DNA of 31,512 nucleotides from JAJKIV01 sp036509075. GTDB lineage: Bacteria > Gemmatimonadota > Gemmatimonadetes > Gemmatimonadales > Gemmatimonadaceae. The stretch lies in contig DATCGG010000176.1 in NCBI GenBank assembly GCA_036509075.1, positions 1 through 31,512 on the forward strand, written 5' to 3'. This document shows positions 15,248 to 23,596 of this stretch, piece after piece (position 1 is the stretch's first letter; every line of letters starts with the position of its first letter). The notes under the pieces were generated by a model, which worked only from the letters and a program-made list of their open reading frames with translations, had not been told where the DNA came from and did no database searches. Position numbers and translations under genes: made by a program.

Positions 15248-17715
15248 CAGTCCGATTTGAGCGCCTGTTGGGGGTCGATGCGTGCGGCGGCCCGCGAGGG
15301 GAGATAACTCGCCGCGAGCGCGATGGTCGCGAGCACGAGCGGCACCGCTACGAAGGTCAGCGGATCGGTCGCCGTGACGCCGAACAGTTGCGTCGACAGG
15401 ACCGCCGTCGCGAAATACGCGACCACGAGACCGACCGCAATACCGAACGCCACGAGCGTCATCCCCTGTCGAACGATGAGCCCGACGACGCGCCCGCGCG
15501 TCGCGCCGAGCGCAAGGCGAATGGCAATCTCGCCGCGGCTCAGACTGATCACGAACGCCAGAACGCCGTAGATCCCGATAGCCGCCAGCAGCATGGCCAC
15601 GGCGCTGAAGCTTCCGAGCACCGTCGACCCGAACCGCGCCGACGCGGTCTGCCGCGCCAGGAGATCGGACATCCGCGTCACCCGATACAGCGGAAGACCG
15701 GGGTCGATCGCGTTCACCTCGCGCTGCACGCCGGCCATGACGGTGGCAATGTCGCCACTCGTGCGGACGACGAGCGAGAGATCGGCGTCGCTGAGCTGCG
15801 CGAACGAGAAAAAGATGTCAGGTTCACTCGACGGCGTGGTCAGGTCCGTGGTGAGATCGCGAAAGCGCGCCGTTTCGACCACGCCAACGACAGTGACTTC
15901 CGATCCCGTCGCGTCACCGAATCGGAACCGGCGGCCAACGGGGTCGACGCCAGGCCAGAACCGCCGCGCCGTGGCCGCGCTGACGACGGCAACGTCCTGA
16001 GCACTGTCACGGTCGGCGGCGGTGAACGCGCGTCCACGCAGCAACGGGATGCCGAGCGTCGCGAAGTAGTCGGGCGTCACGCGGTGGCGATACGACCGCA
16101 CGGGATCGGGCGTCACGCCGTCGACGAACATCGGCCCTGCGTTCGCGTTGCTGCCTAACGGGATGTCCGATCCCACGGCGGCGCTCTCGATCTGTGGCAG
16201 CTCGCGGACGCGGGCGAGCAGGTCGCTCACGAACCGGATGCGCGCGGCGGCCGGATATCTCGTACGCGGGAGCGCCAGCTGCGCGGTCACGACGCCGTCC
16301 GCGCGAAAGCCCGGCGCGACATCCAGCTGACGCTGGAGGCTGCGGATCATGAGTCCGCCCGCGACGAGCAGGACGAGCGCCAGCGCGACCTCGCTGACGA
16401 CGAGCAGCTGCTGCGCGCCGAGGCGCCGCACACTGGCGATCCCGCCTGCGGCTGATCGTGAACCGGTCTTGAGCGAGTCGGCGACCGTCAGACGGCGGAC
16501 CGCCAGCGCCGGCGCTAGTCCGAAGACGACCCCGCACACGGCGGTCAGCACGGTCGCGAACAGGGCCACCCGCCAGTCGATTGTCGGGTTGACGTACCGA
16601 GGCAGCGCACCGTCCGGCAAGAGTGGCAAGAGTGCGCCGAGTCCCCACACGGCCAGCGCCACGCCTGCAAACGCGCCAACCGCGGCGAGCGTCAGCCCCT
16701 CGGTCAGGAGCTGACGAACCAGCCGAGCACCGTCCGCGCCGACGGCAACGCGCAGGGCGATCTCGCGACGCCTGGACGTCGCGCGAACGAGCTGCAGGTT
16801 CACGACGTTGGCGCAGGCGATGAGCAGGAACAGCAGCACCGCCGCGAACATCGCCACGAGAAGCTGCCGCGTGGAACCTAACGCGGAATCCTGGAGCGTG
16901 AAGAGGCGGACGCCGCGGTCGCGGTTGGTCTCCGGGTACGCCGCGGTAAGCTGGCGAGCCACGGCGTCGACGTCGCGCTGCGCGCTCGGCAGATCGACAC
17001 CGGGCCGAAGCCGACCGATCGCCGCGAGCCAGCGATTGCCGCGCGACTCGAGCGTGCCCTTCGACGACGTGAGCGAGATCATCATCATCGGCACCCACAC
17101 GTCGGTATCGAATGAGATGCCGCGGAATCCGTCGCGCATGACGCCGACGATCGTAAACGGTCGGTCGTTCAGGGTAATCGCTCGTCCCACGACGCCCGGG
17201 TCGGACGCGAACTGCGTCGTCCACAGCGCGTGGCTGATGACGGCAACCGGCTGCGCGTCGGGTACACGATCGTCATCCGCGATGAACGCTCTGCCGCGCG
17301 CGGCGGAAACGCCGAGGATGCCGAAATAGCTCGCCGAGACCATCTCTGCCTCGACGCGTCGGGGTTCACCGCCCGTGCCGAGGTTGAGGGAGATATCGTC
17401 GTAAGCGGCGACATCCGAGAACGAATGGTTCAGCGTTCGCCAGTCGACGATCTCCGGGTACGAGGCTCCGCGAATGTCGCGCTCGGCACCGGCGACGCCC
17501 CAGAGCATAGCGAGGCGAGAGGGATCAGCGAACGGCAGCGGACGAATGAGCGCCGCGTCGAGGATGCTGAACACGGCGCTGCTCGTGCCGATGCCGAGCG
17601 CGAGGGTCAGGATGACGGCCGCGGTGAACGTCGGCCGCCGGCGCAGCGTGCGCAGTGCGAAGCGGAAGTCGTTGAGCATGACCTGCCGGAAGGCACGGCT
17701 GGTGCCATCGGTCAC
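15247..17715 (-). CDS. ADOP-type ABC transporter permease, second copy
   Basis: An inner-membrane protein of up to 822 residues with two MacB-like core/FtsX permease units. The N-terminus MLNDFRFALRTLRRRPTFTAAVILTLALGIGTSSAVFSILD is classic for the family; LLIACANVVNLQLVRATSRRREIALRVAVGA lies at mid-protein, and the C-terminus ends with ASYLPSRAAARIDPQQALKSD. Unlike the first ADOP it lacks the roughly 100-residue N-terminal extension, and no PadR gene is adjacent. The GTG at 17715 overlaps the end of a small upstream ORF; the ATG at 17679 is an equally good start. The two ADOPs differ clearly in sequence, so this is not a recent duplication. Being coupled to an agmatinase-like gene is unusual, and transport of a guanidino compound is only a guess. 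Confidence 0.92.
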   Translation of the reverse strand: MTDGTSRAFRQVMLNDFRFALRTLRRRPTFTAAVILTLALGIGTSSAVFSILDAALIRPLPFADPSRLAMLWGVAGAERDIRGASYPEIVDWRTLNHSFSDVAAYDDISLNLGTGGEPRRVEAEMVSASYFGILGVSAARGRAFIADDDRVPDAQPVAVISHALWTTQFASDPGVVGRAITLNDRPFTIVGVMRDGFRGISFDTDVWVPMMMISLTSSKGTLESRGNRWLAAIGRLRPGVDLPSAQRDVDAVARQLTAAYPETNRDRGVRLFTLQDSALGSTRQLLVAMFAAVLLFLLIACANVVNLQLVRATSRRREIALRVAVGADGARLVRQLLTEGLTLAAVGAFAGVALAVWGLGALLPLLPDGALPRYVNPTIDWRVALFATVLTAVCGVVFGLAPALAVRRLTVADSLKTGSRSAAGGIASVRRLGAQQLLVVSEVALALVLLVAGGLMIRSLQRQLDVAPGFRADGVVTAQLALPRTRYPAAARIRFVSDLLARVRELPQIESAAVGSDIPLGSNANAGPMFVDGVTPDPVRSYRHRVTPDYFATLGIPLLRGRAFTAADRDSAQDVAVVSAATARRFWPGVDPVGRRFRFGDATGSEVTVVGVVETARFRDLTTDLTTPSSEPDIFFSFAQLSDADLSLVVRTSGDIATVMAGVQREVNAIDPGLPLYRVTRMSDLLARQTASARFGSTVLGSFSAVAMLLAAIGIYGVLAFVISLSRGEIAIRLALGATRGRVVGLIVRQGMTLVAFGIAVGLVVAYFATAVLSTQLFGVTATDPLTFVAVPLVLATIALAASYLPSRAAARIDPQQALKSD

Positions 17716-17900
17716 AGTTCAGGCAACTTCAACGTGTGCAACGCGTTGCGCTCGACCGGGTCCGCCAGGTGGGCTATGGGATCGTCGCGGAGGCGGACGT
17801 GATGTCCCACTTTCGGACGGCTTGGCTCGAGTGATGTGATGCACTGACCGGACACGATGCCTGCCTCGGACCGGGCGTGCGGCAGACCCCAACGCCCCAT
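17712..17900 (-). CDS. Small ORF overlapping the ADOP start (doubtful)
   Basis: A possible 62-residue ORF whose TGA stop overlaps the permease GTG start. The C-terminal half (RPKVGHHVRLRDDPIAHLAD, then PVERNALHTLKLPEL) looks protein-like, but I recognise no family and see no convincing ribosome-binding site. It could be a coupled leader peptide, a gene remnant or chance. Confidence 0.25.
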   Translation of the reverse strand: MGRWGLPHARSEAGIVSGQCITSLEPSRPKVGHHVRLRDDPIAHLADPVERNALHTLKLPEL

Positions 17901-17959
17901 CCCGTGCCGCTGTTATCGTGGGCGGACCGAGTGCACCACCCTTGGAATGGAGTGCCCCA

Positions 17960-18961
17960 ATGCGTCGCGAAGCCGCTATCGCAGCGATGGGAGGTCTTCT
18001 GGCGTTAGGCATCGCCTGCGCGGGAGACTCGACCCTCGGACCGGACGTCACGGCCGACGCCAAGAGAGGGGGAGGCGGCGGGGGCGGCACCGGTGGCGGA
18101 GGCTCGACGGGCACTCGAACCGTCTTTCCCGCCGACAACCCGTGGAACACGGACATCTCGACCCAGCCCGTCGATCCCAACTCCACGACGCTGATCAATA
18201 GCTGCGGCGGCGCTACGAAGCGCGTGCATCCGGACTTCGGCACCGTCTGGGACGGTGCCCCGAACGGCATCCCGTACATTCTCGTGAGCGGGACGCAAGC
18301 CAGGGTGCCGGTGTCGTTCGACTATGCGGATGAGAGCGATCCGGGCCCCTACCCCATTCCCGCGAACGCCCCGATCGAAGGCGGGCCTAACGCGACTGGC
18401 GACCGGCACGTGATCGTGGTGGACACGACCGCGTGGCGGCTATACGAGATGTTCGACGCGCATCCGCTGAACGGCGGTACGAGCTGGCATGCGGGCTCCG
18501 GCGCGACGTGGGATCTGAGCTCGAACGCGCTGCGGCCGGCTGGTTGGACATCGGCCGATGCGGCCGGCCTGCCGATTTTTCCGGGGCTCGTGCGCTACGA
18601 CGAGGCAGTAACGAAAGGCGCGATCACGCACGCGCTGCGCTTCACGTGCCCCACGACGCGGAAGGCCTACGTCGCGCCGGCGCGTCACTGGGCGAGCTCC
18701 CAGACGAGCGCGAGCTACATGCCGATGGGCGCGCGCGTCCGGCTCAAGGCGAGTGTGGACATCTCAACGTATCCGCCGGAGGTGCAGGTGATCCTCACGG
18801 CGCTCAAGAAGTACGGGATGTTCCTGGCCGACAACGGGAGCGGATTCTACATCAGCGGCGCGCCGGATCCACGCTGGAGCGACGACAACCTCGCGACGAT
18901 GGGCCGGCTGACGGCCTCGGACTTCGAGCTCGTCAAAATGGGGGGCATCACGACACCGTAA
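17960..18961 (+). CDS. Conserved lipoprotein of unknown function
   Basis: A 333-residue lipoprotein with lipobox LGIAC (Cys20), a glycine-rich linker (about 36-50) and one globular domain from about 55 to the end. Striking segments are FPADNPWNTDIS, HPDFGTVWDGAPNGIPYI, YADESDPGPYPIP, GDRHVIVVDTTAWRLYEMFDAH, GWTSADAAGLPIFPGLVRYDE and FYISGAPDPRWSDDN. The order and the His/Asp/Trp-rich conserved blocks recall secreted proteins I have seen in soil actinobacteria and acidobacteria without an assigned function. No known catalytic motif is evident. The ATG at 17960 has a GGAG 7 bases upstream. It is divergent from the second ADOP gene. It may bind or modify extracellular polysaccharide (weak guess). 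Confidence 0.8.
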   Translation: MRREAAIAAMGGLLALGIACAGDSTLGPDVTADAKRGGGGGGGTGGGGSTGTRTVFPADNPWNTDISTQPVDPNSTTLINSCGGATKRVHPDFGTVWDGAPNGIPYILVSGTQARVPVSFDYADESDPGPYPIPANAPIEGGPNATGDRHVIVVDTTAWRLYEMFDAHPLNGGTSWHAGSGATWDLSSNALRPAGWTSADAAGLPIFPGLVRYDEAVTKGAITHALRFTCPTTRKAYVAPARHWASSQTSASYMPMGARVRLKASVDISTYPPEVQVILTALKKYGMFLADNGSGFYISGAPDPRWSDDNLATMGRLTASDFELVKMGGITTP

Positions 18962-18979
18962 GGGCGCAAGGGACGAGTG

Positions 18980-19069
18980 GCGCCGACAATAACTGCGCTG
19001 GCAGCGACGACGCTGGCAGTAGAAGCGCTGGCATCAGGAGCGCAGGGCATGAGGGCGCTGGATGCCAGA
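18980..19069. repeat. 15-bp imperfect tandem repeat
   Basis: Six units with an exact 15-base period fill most of the gap between the convergent lipoprotein and DUF486 genes. Units from 18995 on begin GCGCTGGCA or close variants (18995, 19010, 19025, 19040, 19055); the first unit at 18980 is more diverged. Spacing and lack of conserved spacers exclude CRISPR. Confidence 0.75.
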
Positions 19070-19092
19070 CGGCGCCTTCGGGCGCTGCGCCG

Positions 19093-19464
19093 TTAGTGCC
19101 CTGCGCCCCCTGATCTAAACATGAAGTACACCGCGCCGACAATGCAGAGGCCCGCCCACACGTAGTCCCATTTGAGCGGCTGGCGCATGTAGAACACGGC
19201 GAACGGCACGAACACGCCTAACGTGACAACCTCCTGCAGAACCTTGAGCTGCCCCAGGCTCACCTGCGTATAGCCGATCCGGTTCGCCGGGACCTGTAGG
19301 AGATATTCGAACAGCGCGATCCCCCAGCTCACGATCGCGGCCACGTACCACGGACGGCCGCTGAGGTTTCGCAAGTGGGCGTACCAGGCGAACGTCATGA
19401 AGACGTTCGAGCAGACGAGGAGGAACGTCGTGCGCAGGACGACGGGTGAGAAGAGGACCGACAT
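19093..19464 (-). CDS. DMT-like four-helix membrane protein (DUF486 family)
   Basis: A 123-residue protein with four hydrophobic helices (about 8-27, 40-57, 77-95 and 101-118). The sequence pattern FMTFAWYAHLR, SWGIALFEYLLQVPANRIGY, QLKVLQEVVTLGVFVPFAVFYM and LKWDYVWAGLCIVGAVYFMF matches the DUF486 family of small drug/metabolite-transporter-like proteins, which are usually about 115 residues. The substrate is unknown. The gene is divergent from the GH3 gene and convergent with the lipoprotein gene across the 15-bp repeat. A TLG segment at 19217-19223 uses a TTA codon within the GCCTAACG word. Confidence 0.9.
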   Translation of the reverse strand: MSVLFSPVVLRTTFLLVCSNVFMTFAWYAHLRNLSGRPWYVAAIVSWGIALFEYLLQVPANRIGYTQVSLGQLKVLQEVVTLGVFVPFAVFYMRQPLKWDYVWAGLCIVGAVYFMFRSGGAGH

Positions 19465-19619
19465 GGGGTGGAGCTATTCCTGTGAAGTGGGAGTGAGTTA
19501 ATGACCTGAGAACCTGGGCCACGGTCACCACAACCCGCCGTTTGCGGGCACACCGCGCGAAGTATGTCTGCGCGAAGCGCCACCTAGTCAGCCCGCTCGT
19601 CGCACTGCAACTTCCCGGC

Positions 19620-21995
19620 GTGACTTCTACCAGCATCCTCGCCCGCGCCGCCGCGTTCGCGCTATTTGCCGGCGCCTGCACACGGACCGGAAGCGGAGCC
19701 CCGGATCTCGCCAGCACGCCAGCGAGCGTGGCCTTCCGCCCGCCCCTGACGCCGTCCGACACGCGCATGGAGCGCTTCGTCGACTCGGTCCTCGCCGGCC
19801 TAACGCTGGAAGAGAAGCTCGGCCAGCTCACGCAGAACGTGCTCAGCGCCGCCGTCACCGGCCCGCAACTTCCCGAAGCCAGCACGGCGGACATCCGGGC
19901 CGGACGCATCGGGTCCTTCCTCGGCACGTCCGGCGCCGAAGTCACCCGGAATCTGCAGCGCGTGGCCATGGAGCAGTCGCGGGCGAAGATCCCGCTCCTC
20001 TTCGCCTACGACGTGATCCATGGGTTCCGTACGATCTTCCCCACACCGCTCGCCGAGGCGGCAAGCTGGGATCCGGCCGCGGTGGAACGCGCCGCACGCG
20101 TCGCCGCTGCCGAGGGCGCCGCGAACGGCCTGCACTGGACCTTCGCGCCGATGGTCGACATCGCGCGAGACCCTCGGTGGGGGCGGATCATCGAGGGCTC
20201 GGGCGAAGATCCATACCTCGGCTCCGTGATGGCGGCGGCGCGCGTACGCGGCTTCCAGGGCGCCGACTCCACAACAGGTACCCCGCACAAGCTGCGCGAC
20301 ACCCTAACGCTGATCGCTACGGCGAAGCACTTCGTCGCCTACGGCGCCGCCGAGGGCGGCCGCGACTACAACGTGGCCGAGGTGCCTCCCCGAACGCTTC
20401 GTGAGATCTACCTGCCACCGTTCCACGCCGCGGCGAACGCCGGGGCACGCTCGGTGATGGCCTCGTTCAATGAGCTGGATGGCGTGCCCATGCACGCCAA
20501 CGGCGAGTTGATCAACGGCGTGCTGCGGCGCGAATGGGGCTGGGATGGGATTCTCGTCAGCGACTATACGGGCGTGATGGAGCTCCTCAACCACGGTGTC
20601 GCGGCCGACACCGCGGAAGCCGCGCGCATCTCGATCCGTGCCGGCGTCGACGTGGACATGGTCAGCACGTTCTTCTTCAAGAAACTCCCCGCCGAGGTAG
20701 CTGCCGGCCGTGTGCCGATCGCCGTGATCGACAGCGCGGTTCGCCGTGTGCTGCGCGCGAAGTACGAACGAGGACTATTCGAAGATCCATATCGCTTCAG
20801 CAACGTGGCGCGGGAGCGCGCGCTCACGCTGGCGCCGGCGTTCGTCGCCGAGGCGCGCGACATGGCGCGTCGCTCGATCGTGCTGCTGAAGAACGAAGGT
20901 GGAGTGCTTCCGCTGCGGAAGGACCTTCGCGCCATCGCCGTCATTGGACCGCTCGCGGATGATGCAACGTCGGCGCTCGGAGCGTGGGCCGGTGCCGGAC
21001 GGCCGGAGGACGCGGTGACGCCGCTCGCCGGGATTCGCCAGGCCGTGGGCGCTGGCGGTCGCGTCCTGTATGCGCGCGGCGCATCGGCCGACACGGCTGA
21101 CTCGAGTGGGTTCGCAGAGGCGGTCCGCGTCGCGCGTGAGGCCGACGCGGTGGTGCTCGTCATCGGTGAGCGCGAGGACATGAGTGGGGAGGCACACAGT
21201 CGCTCGTCGCTCGACTTACCCGGAGTGCAGAACGAGTTGGCGCGAACCGTGTACGCTGCGGCGCGCGCATCGGGCAAGCCGATGGTAGCCGTGTTGATGA
21301 ACGGGCGGCCGCTCTCCGTGCCGTGGCTCGCGGAGAACGTCCCGGCAATTGTCGAGGCGTGGCACCTCGGCGTGCAAACCGGTCCCGCGCTGGCAGACGT
21401 CCTCTTCGGCGACTTCAACCCGGCGGGCAAGCTCCCGGTGTCGGTCCTGCGGACGGTTGGCCAGGTCCCGACCTACTACAACCACAAGAACACCGGTCGC
21501 CCGCCGGTCGAGGGCATACGGTGGAACTCGAAGTACATCGACGTGCCGTGGACGCCGCTCTGGCCGTTCGGCCACGGGCTGAGCTACACGACGTTCGCCT
21601 ACGACACGCCGCGCGTCAGCAAGACGGAGATTGGACCAACGGATTCGCTCACGGTGAGCGTGGACGTGACGAATACCGGAGCGCGGGCCGGCGAGGAGGT
21701 CGTGCAGCTGTACGTCCGCGATGATGCGGCGAGCGTGACGCGCCCGGTGAAGATGCTGAGGGGTTTCCGACGCGTCATGCTCCGGCCAGCGGAGCGCCGG
21801 ACCCTGACGTTCACGCTGCGACCGCAGGACCTGGCGTTCTACGACCTCCGCATGCGGCACGTCGTGGAGCCTGGATCGTTCACCGTGTGGGCAGCTGGGT
21901 CCTCGGATGGGGGACAGCCCGTGCGGTTCCGCGTCGTGGGCACGACGGCTGAAGTGCCGGACCGGGGGCCGCTCCCTGCTGGATGGCGCCCGTGA
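19620..21995 (+). CDS. bglX: GH3-family beta-glucosidase, lipoprotein
   Basis: A 792-residue exported glycosidase resembling BglX. The GTG at 19620 gives a lipoprotein signal with LFAGAC (Cys20); an ATG at 19542 would bury this signal and is not preferred, although no good ribosome-binding site is seen. Domain order is an N-terminal barrel (about 45-390) with FAYDVIHGFRTIFPTPLAEAASWD, KHFVAYGAAEGGRDYN and the nucleophile Asp315 in LVSDYTGV; a C-terminal sandwich with GEREDMSGEAHSRSSLDLPG, supplying the likely acid/base Glu; and a fibronectin-III-like end domain (about 675-780). It should cleave beta-linked glucosides or xylosides from oligosaccharides at the cell surface. With the GH20 enzyme it suggests saprophytic glycan use. 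The gene stands alone. Confidence 0.92.
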   Translation: MTSTSILARAAAFALFAGACTRTGSGAPDLASTPASVAFRPPLTPSDTRMERFVDSVLAGLTLEEKLGQLTQNVLSAAVTGPQLPEASTADIRAGRIGSFLGTSGAEVTRNLQRVAMEQSRAKIPLLFAYDVIHGFRTIFPTPLAEAASWDPAAVERAARVAAAEGAANGLHWTFAPMVDIARDPRWGRIIEGSGEDPYLGSVMAAARVRGFQGADSTTGTPHKLRDTLTLIATAKHFVAYGAAEGGRDYNVAEVPPRTLREIYLPPFHAAANAGARSVMASFNELDGVPMHANGELINGVLRREWGWDGILVSDYTGVMELLNHGVAADTAEAARISIRAGVDVDMVSTFFFKKLPAEVAAGRVPIAVIDSAVRRVLRAKYERGLFEDPYRFSNVARERALTLAPAFVAEARDMARRSIVLLKNEGGVLPLRKDLRAIAVIGPLADDATSALGAWAGAGRPEDAVTPLAGIRQAVGAGGRVLYARGASADTADSSGFAEAVRVAREADAVVLVIGEREDMSGEAHSRSSLDLPGVQNELARTVYAAARASGKPMVAVLMNGRPLSVPWLAENVPAIVEAWHLGVQTGPALADVLFGDFNPAGKLPVSVLRTVGQVPTYYNHKNTGRPPVEGIRWNSKYIDVPWTPLWPFGHGLSYTTFAYDTPRVSKTEIGPTDSLTVSVDVTNTGARAGEEVVQLYVRDDAASVTRPVKMLRGFRRVMLRPAERRTLTFTLRPQDLAFYDLRMRHVVEPGSFTVWAAGSSDGGQPVRFRVVGTTAEVPDRGPLPAGWRP

Positions 21996-22004
21996 GGCGA
22001 CGCG

Positions 22005-22532
22005 TCACCGCAGGGCGATCTGCCTAACGATCGTTGGATCCGTGATGGCGTTGTCGGCCGCAAGCAGGAACGCTTTGCTGAGGATGATGGACAACGTCGC
22101 GTCGCCCTCGAACGGCAGAAAAAGTCGGTCGGAATCTGCCGCCACCGGACCCCGGGCCGGCACGATAGAGATCCTGATCGTTAGGTTCCATCAGGATGTT
22201 GCCGCTGCCGAGGTGGATCTTGTAGGTGCAGAGCGTGCCGCGGACGACGAGAAATCGTTCCGTCAACGAGCGCCTCCGCCTGAGGATCGTTCACGAGAAT
22301 GAAGTACCCGTTCTGGCCGAACGCATCGATGGCCTGCGCGAACTGGGCTTCCCAGTCGATGTCGCGATTCTTCGGGACCTTGAAGCCGTTGAGCGTGCGC
22401 TCGGCGTCGGTGGGCTGCACGAGACCACGGAACAGCCCGCCCGCGCGTCGGCTGCGGAAGTTGTACGCAATCAGTGATCACAACCGGCTTGGTCAGGTCA
22501 ATGGCGATCTCTTCGCTCGTCCACGGCCGGTT
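22005..22532 (-). pseudogene. Decayed C-terminal fragment of a DUF4132/MolR-like protein
   Basis: Three frames on the minus strand together spell one conserved C-terminus: NRPWTSEEIAIDLTKPVVI, then LIAYNFRSRRAGGLFRGL through PKNRDIDWEAQFAQAIDAFGQNGYF, then ERFLVVRGTLCTYKIHLGSGNILM, then LPFEGDATLSIILSKAFLLA through ITDPTIVRQIALR and a stop at 22005-22007. Frame breaks are needed near 22471-22478, 22260-22266 and 22172-22178. I recognise this as the end of large DUF4132-type (MolR/YehI-like, DUF7737 C-terminal) proteins; the family name is from memory. The N-terminal several hundred residues are missing. The upstream edge runs into the 3' end of the LysR gene. Sequencing error could explain single frame breaks, but not the missing N-terminal bulk. 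Confidence 0.68.
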
Positions 22533-23479
22533 CGGCCGGCGCGATCACCGCGCTGACGCGCAGGCCCCTTGGAGCGTGACGGCGACTGACCTCTTGTGCG
22601 GCGGAGGTAGTCCACCAGCGCGCGGAGTGCGGGCGAGACGTGCCGGCGCTGCGGGTAGTACAAGTAGAACCCCGGGAACGGCGTCGAGAATTCCTCCAGC
22701 ACGGGGACCAGCTCCCCGCGCGCCAGGTCGTCACGCACCAGGAACTCGTAGGACATCGTTAGGCCCACGCCGGCACGCGCCAGCCCGAGCATCATCGCCG
22801 CGTCGGTCGTGAGCACGCGTGACCGGACGGCGACGGAGAAGTCGCGGCCGCGGTCGGTGAACTCCCATCGGTACACGGGGGCGTCGGGCGTCGCGTGCCA
22901 GTTGATGCACTCGTGGTCGACGAGATCACGCGGGTGGGCCGGCCGGCGGTGACGCTCGAAGTACGCCGGACTGCCCACGACGACGAGCCGGATGTCGCCC
23001 GAGACCGGCACGGCAATCATGTCCTTGTCGATCACCTCGCCAAGCTGGATACCCGCGTCGTAGCCGGCGGCCACGATGTCCACGTGCCCATCACCCGTCG
23101 CCACGTCGAGCGCGACGTCCGGGTGCTCGGCCAGAAAGCCCGCGAGGAACGGCCCCGCGAGGAACGCGTCGGCGACCGACACCATGTGGAGGCGGATTGT
23201 CCCGCGCGGCTCGCCGCGCATCTCACCTAACGCGGCGACTGCGGCCCGGACCTCGCCCAGCGCGGGGCGCACACTCGCGTAGAGCCGCTCGCCCGCCTCG
23301 GTCAGGCGCACGCTTCTCGTGCTGCGCCGCACGAGCGCGACGCCGAGGCGCTCCTCGAGCTTGCGCAGCGCCTGGCTCAGGGCCGAGGCGCTCACGCCCA
23401 GGCGGTCGCCGGCGGCGCGGAAGCCCTTCGCCTCGGCGATGGCGGCGAACACGGTCATCCCGTTCAGGTCATCGATCAT
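22493..23479 (-). CDS. LysR-family transcriptional regulator
   Basis: A 328-residue LysR-type regulator. The N-terminal winged helix-turn-helix (about 5-65) reads FAAIAEAKGFRAAGDRLGVSASALSQALRKLEERLGVALVRRSTRSVRLTEAGERLY. The co-inducer domain follows (about 90-295; GTIRLHMVSVADAFLAGPFLAGFLAEHPDVALDV, VVVGSPAYFERHRRPAHPRDL). This subgroup often controls a neighbouring oxidoreductase gene, so the divergent cluster from 23597 rightward (aldo/keto reductase, alcohol dehydrogenase) is the natural target (inference). The last 30 or so residues after ALVDYLRRTRG are Arg/Gly/Ser-rich and unlike LysR ends. They overlap the DUF4132 remnant on the same strand in another frame and look like read-through into it. 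Confidence 0.92.
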   Translation of the reverse strand: MIDDLNGMTVFAAIAEAKGFRAAGDRLGVSASALSQALRKLEERLGVALVRRSTRSVRLTEAGERLYASVRPALGEVRAAVAALGEMRGEPRGTIRLHMVSVADAFLAGPFLAGFLAEHPDVALDVATGDGHVDIVAAGYDAGIQLGEVIDKDMIAVPVSGDIRLVVVGSPAYFERHRRPAHPRDLVDHECINWHATPDAPVYRWEFTDRGRDFSVAVRSRVLTTDAAMMLGLARAGVGLTMSYEFLVRDDLARGELVPVLEEFSTPFPGFYLYYPQRRHVSPALRALVDYLRRTRGQSPSRSKGPARQRGDRAGRTGRGRAKRSPLT

Positions 23480-23596
23480 CGTGAAGCGATGCTTAACGGC
23501 TCATGCAGCACTGTCAAGTAGATCGGGGATCCCGCGGCGTATTGATTGCTCACGCAATGATCGACACGCATCACACCCAGCAACGCGAGTTCGACC

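Noticed and set aside
16007..17224. 405-codon open frame on the minus strand
   Set aside because: Alternate frame of the second ADOP gene, Arg/Ala/Gly-rich as expected for a high-GC shadow frame.
3994..17715. The two ADOP genes as a recent tandem duplication
   Set aside because: They share only family motifs, one has a 105-residue N-terminal extension, and their neighbours differ.
18980..19069. Possible CRISPR array
   Set aside because: The period is 15 bp with no alternating spacers, and no cas genes are present.
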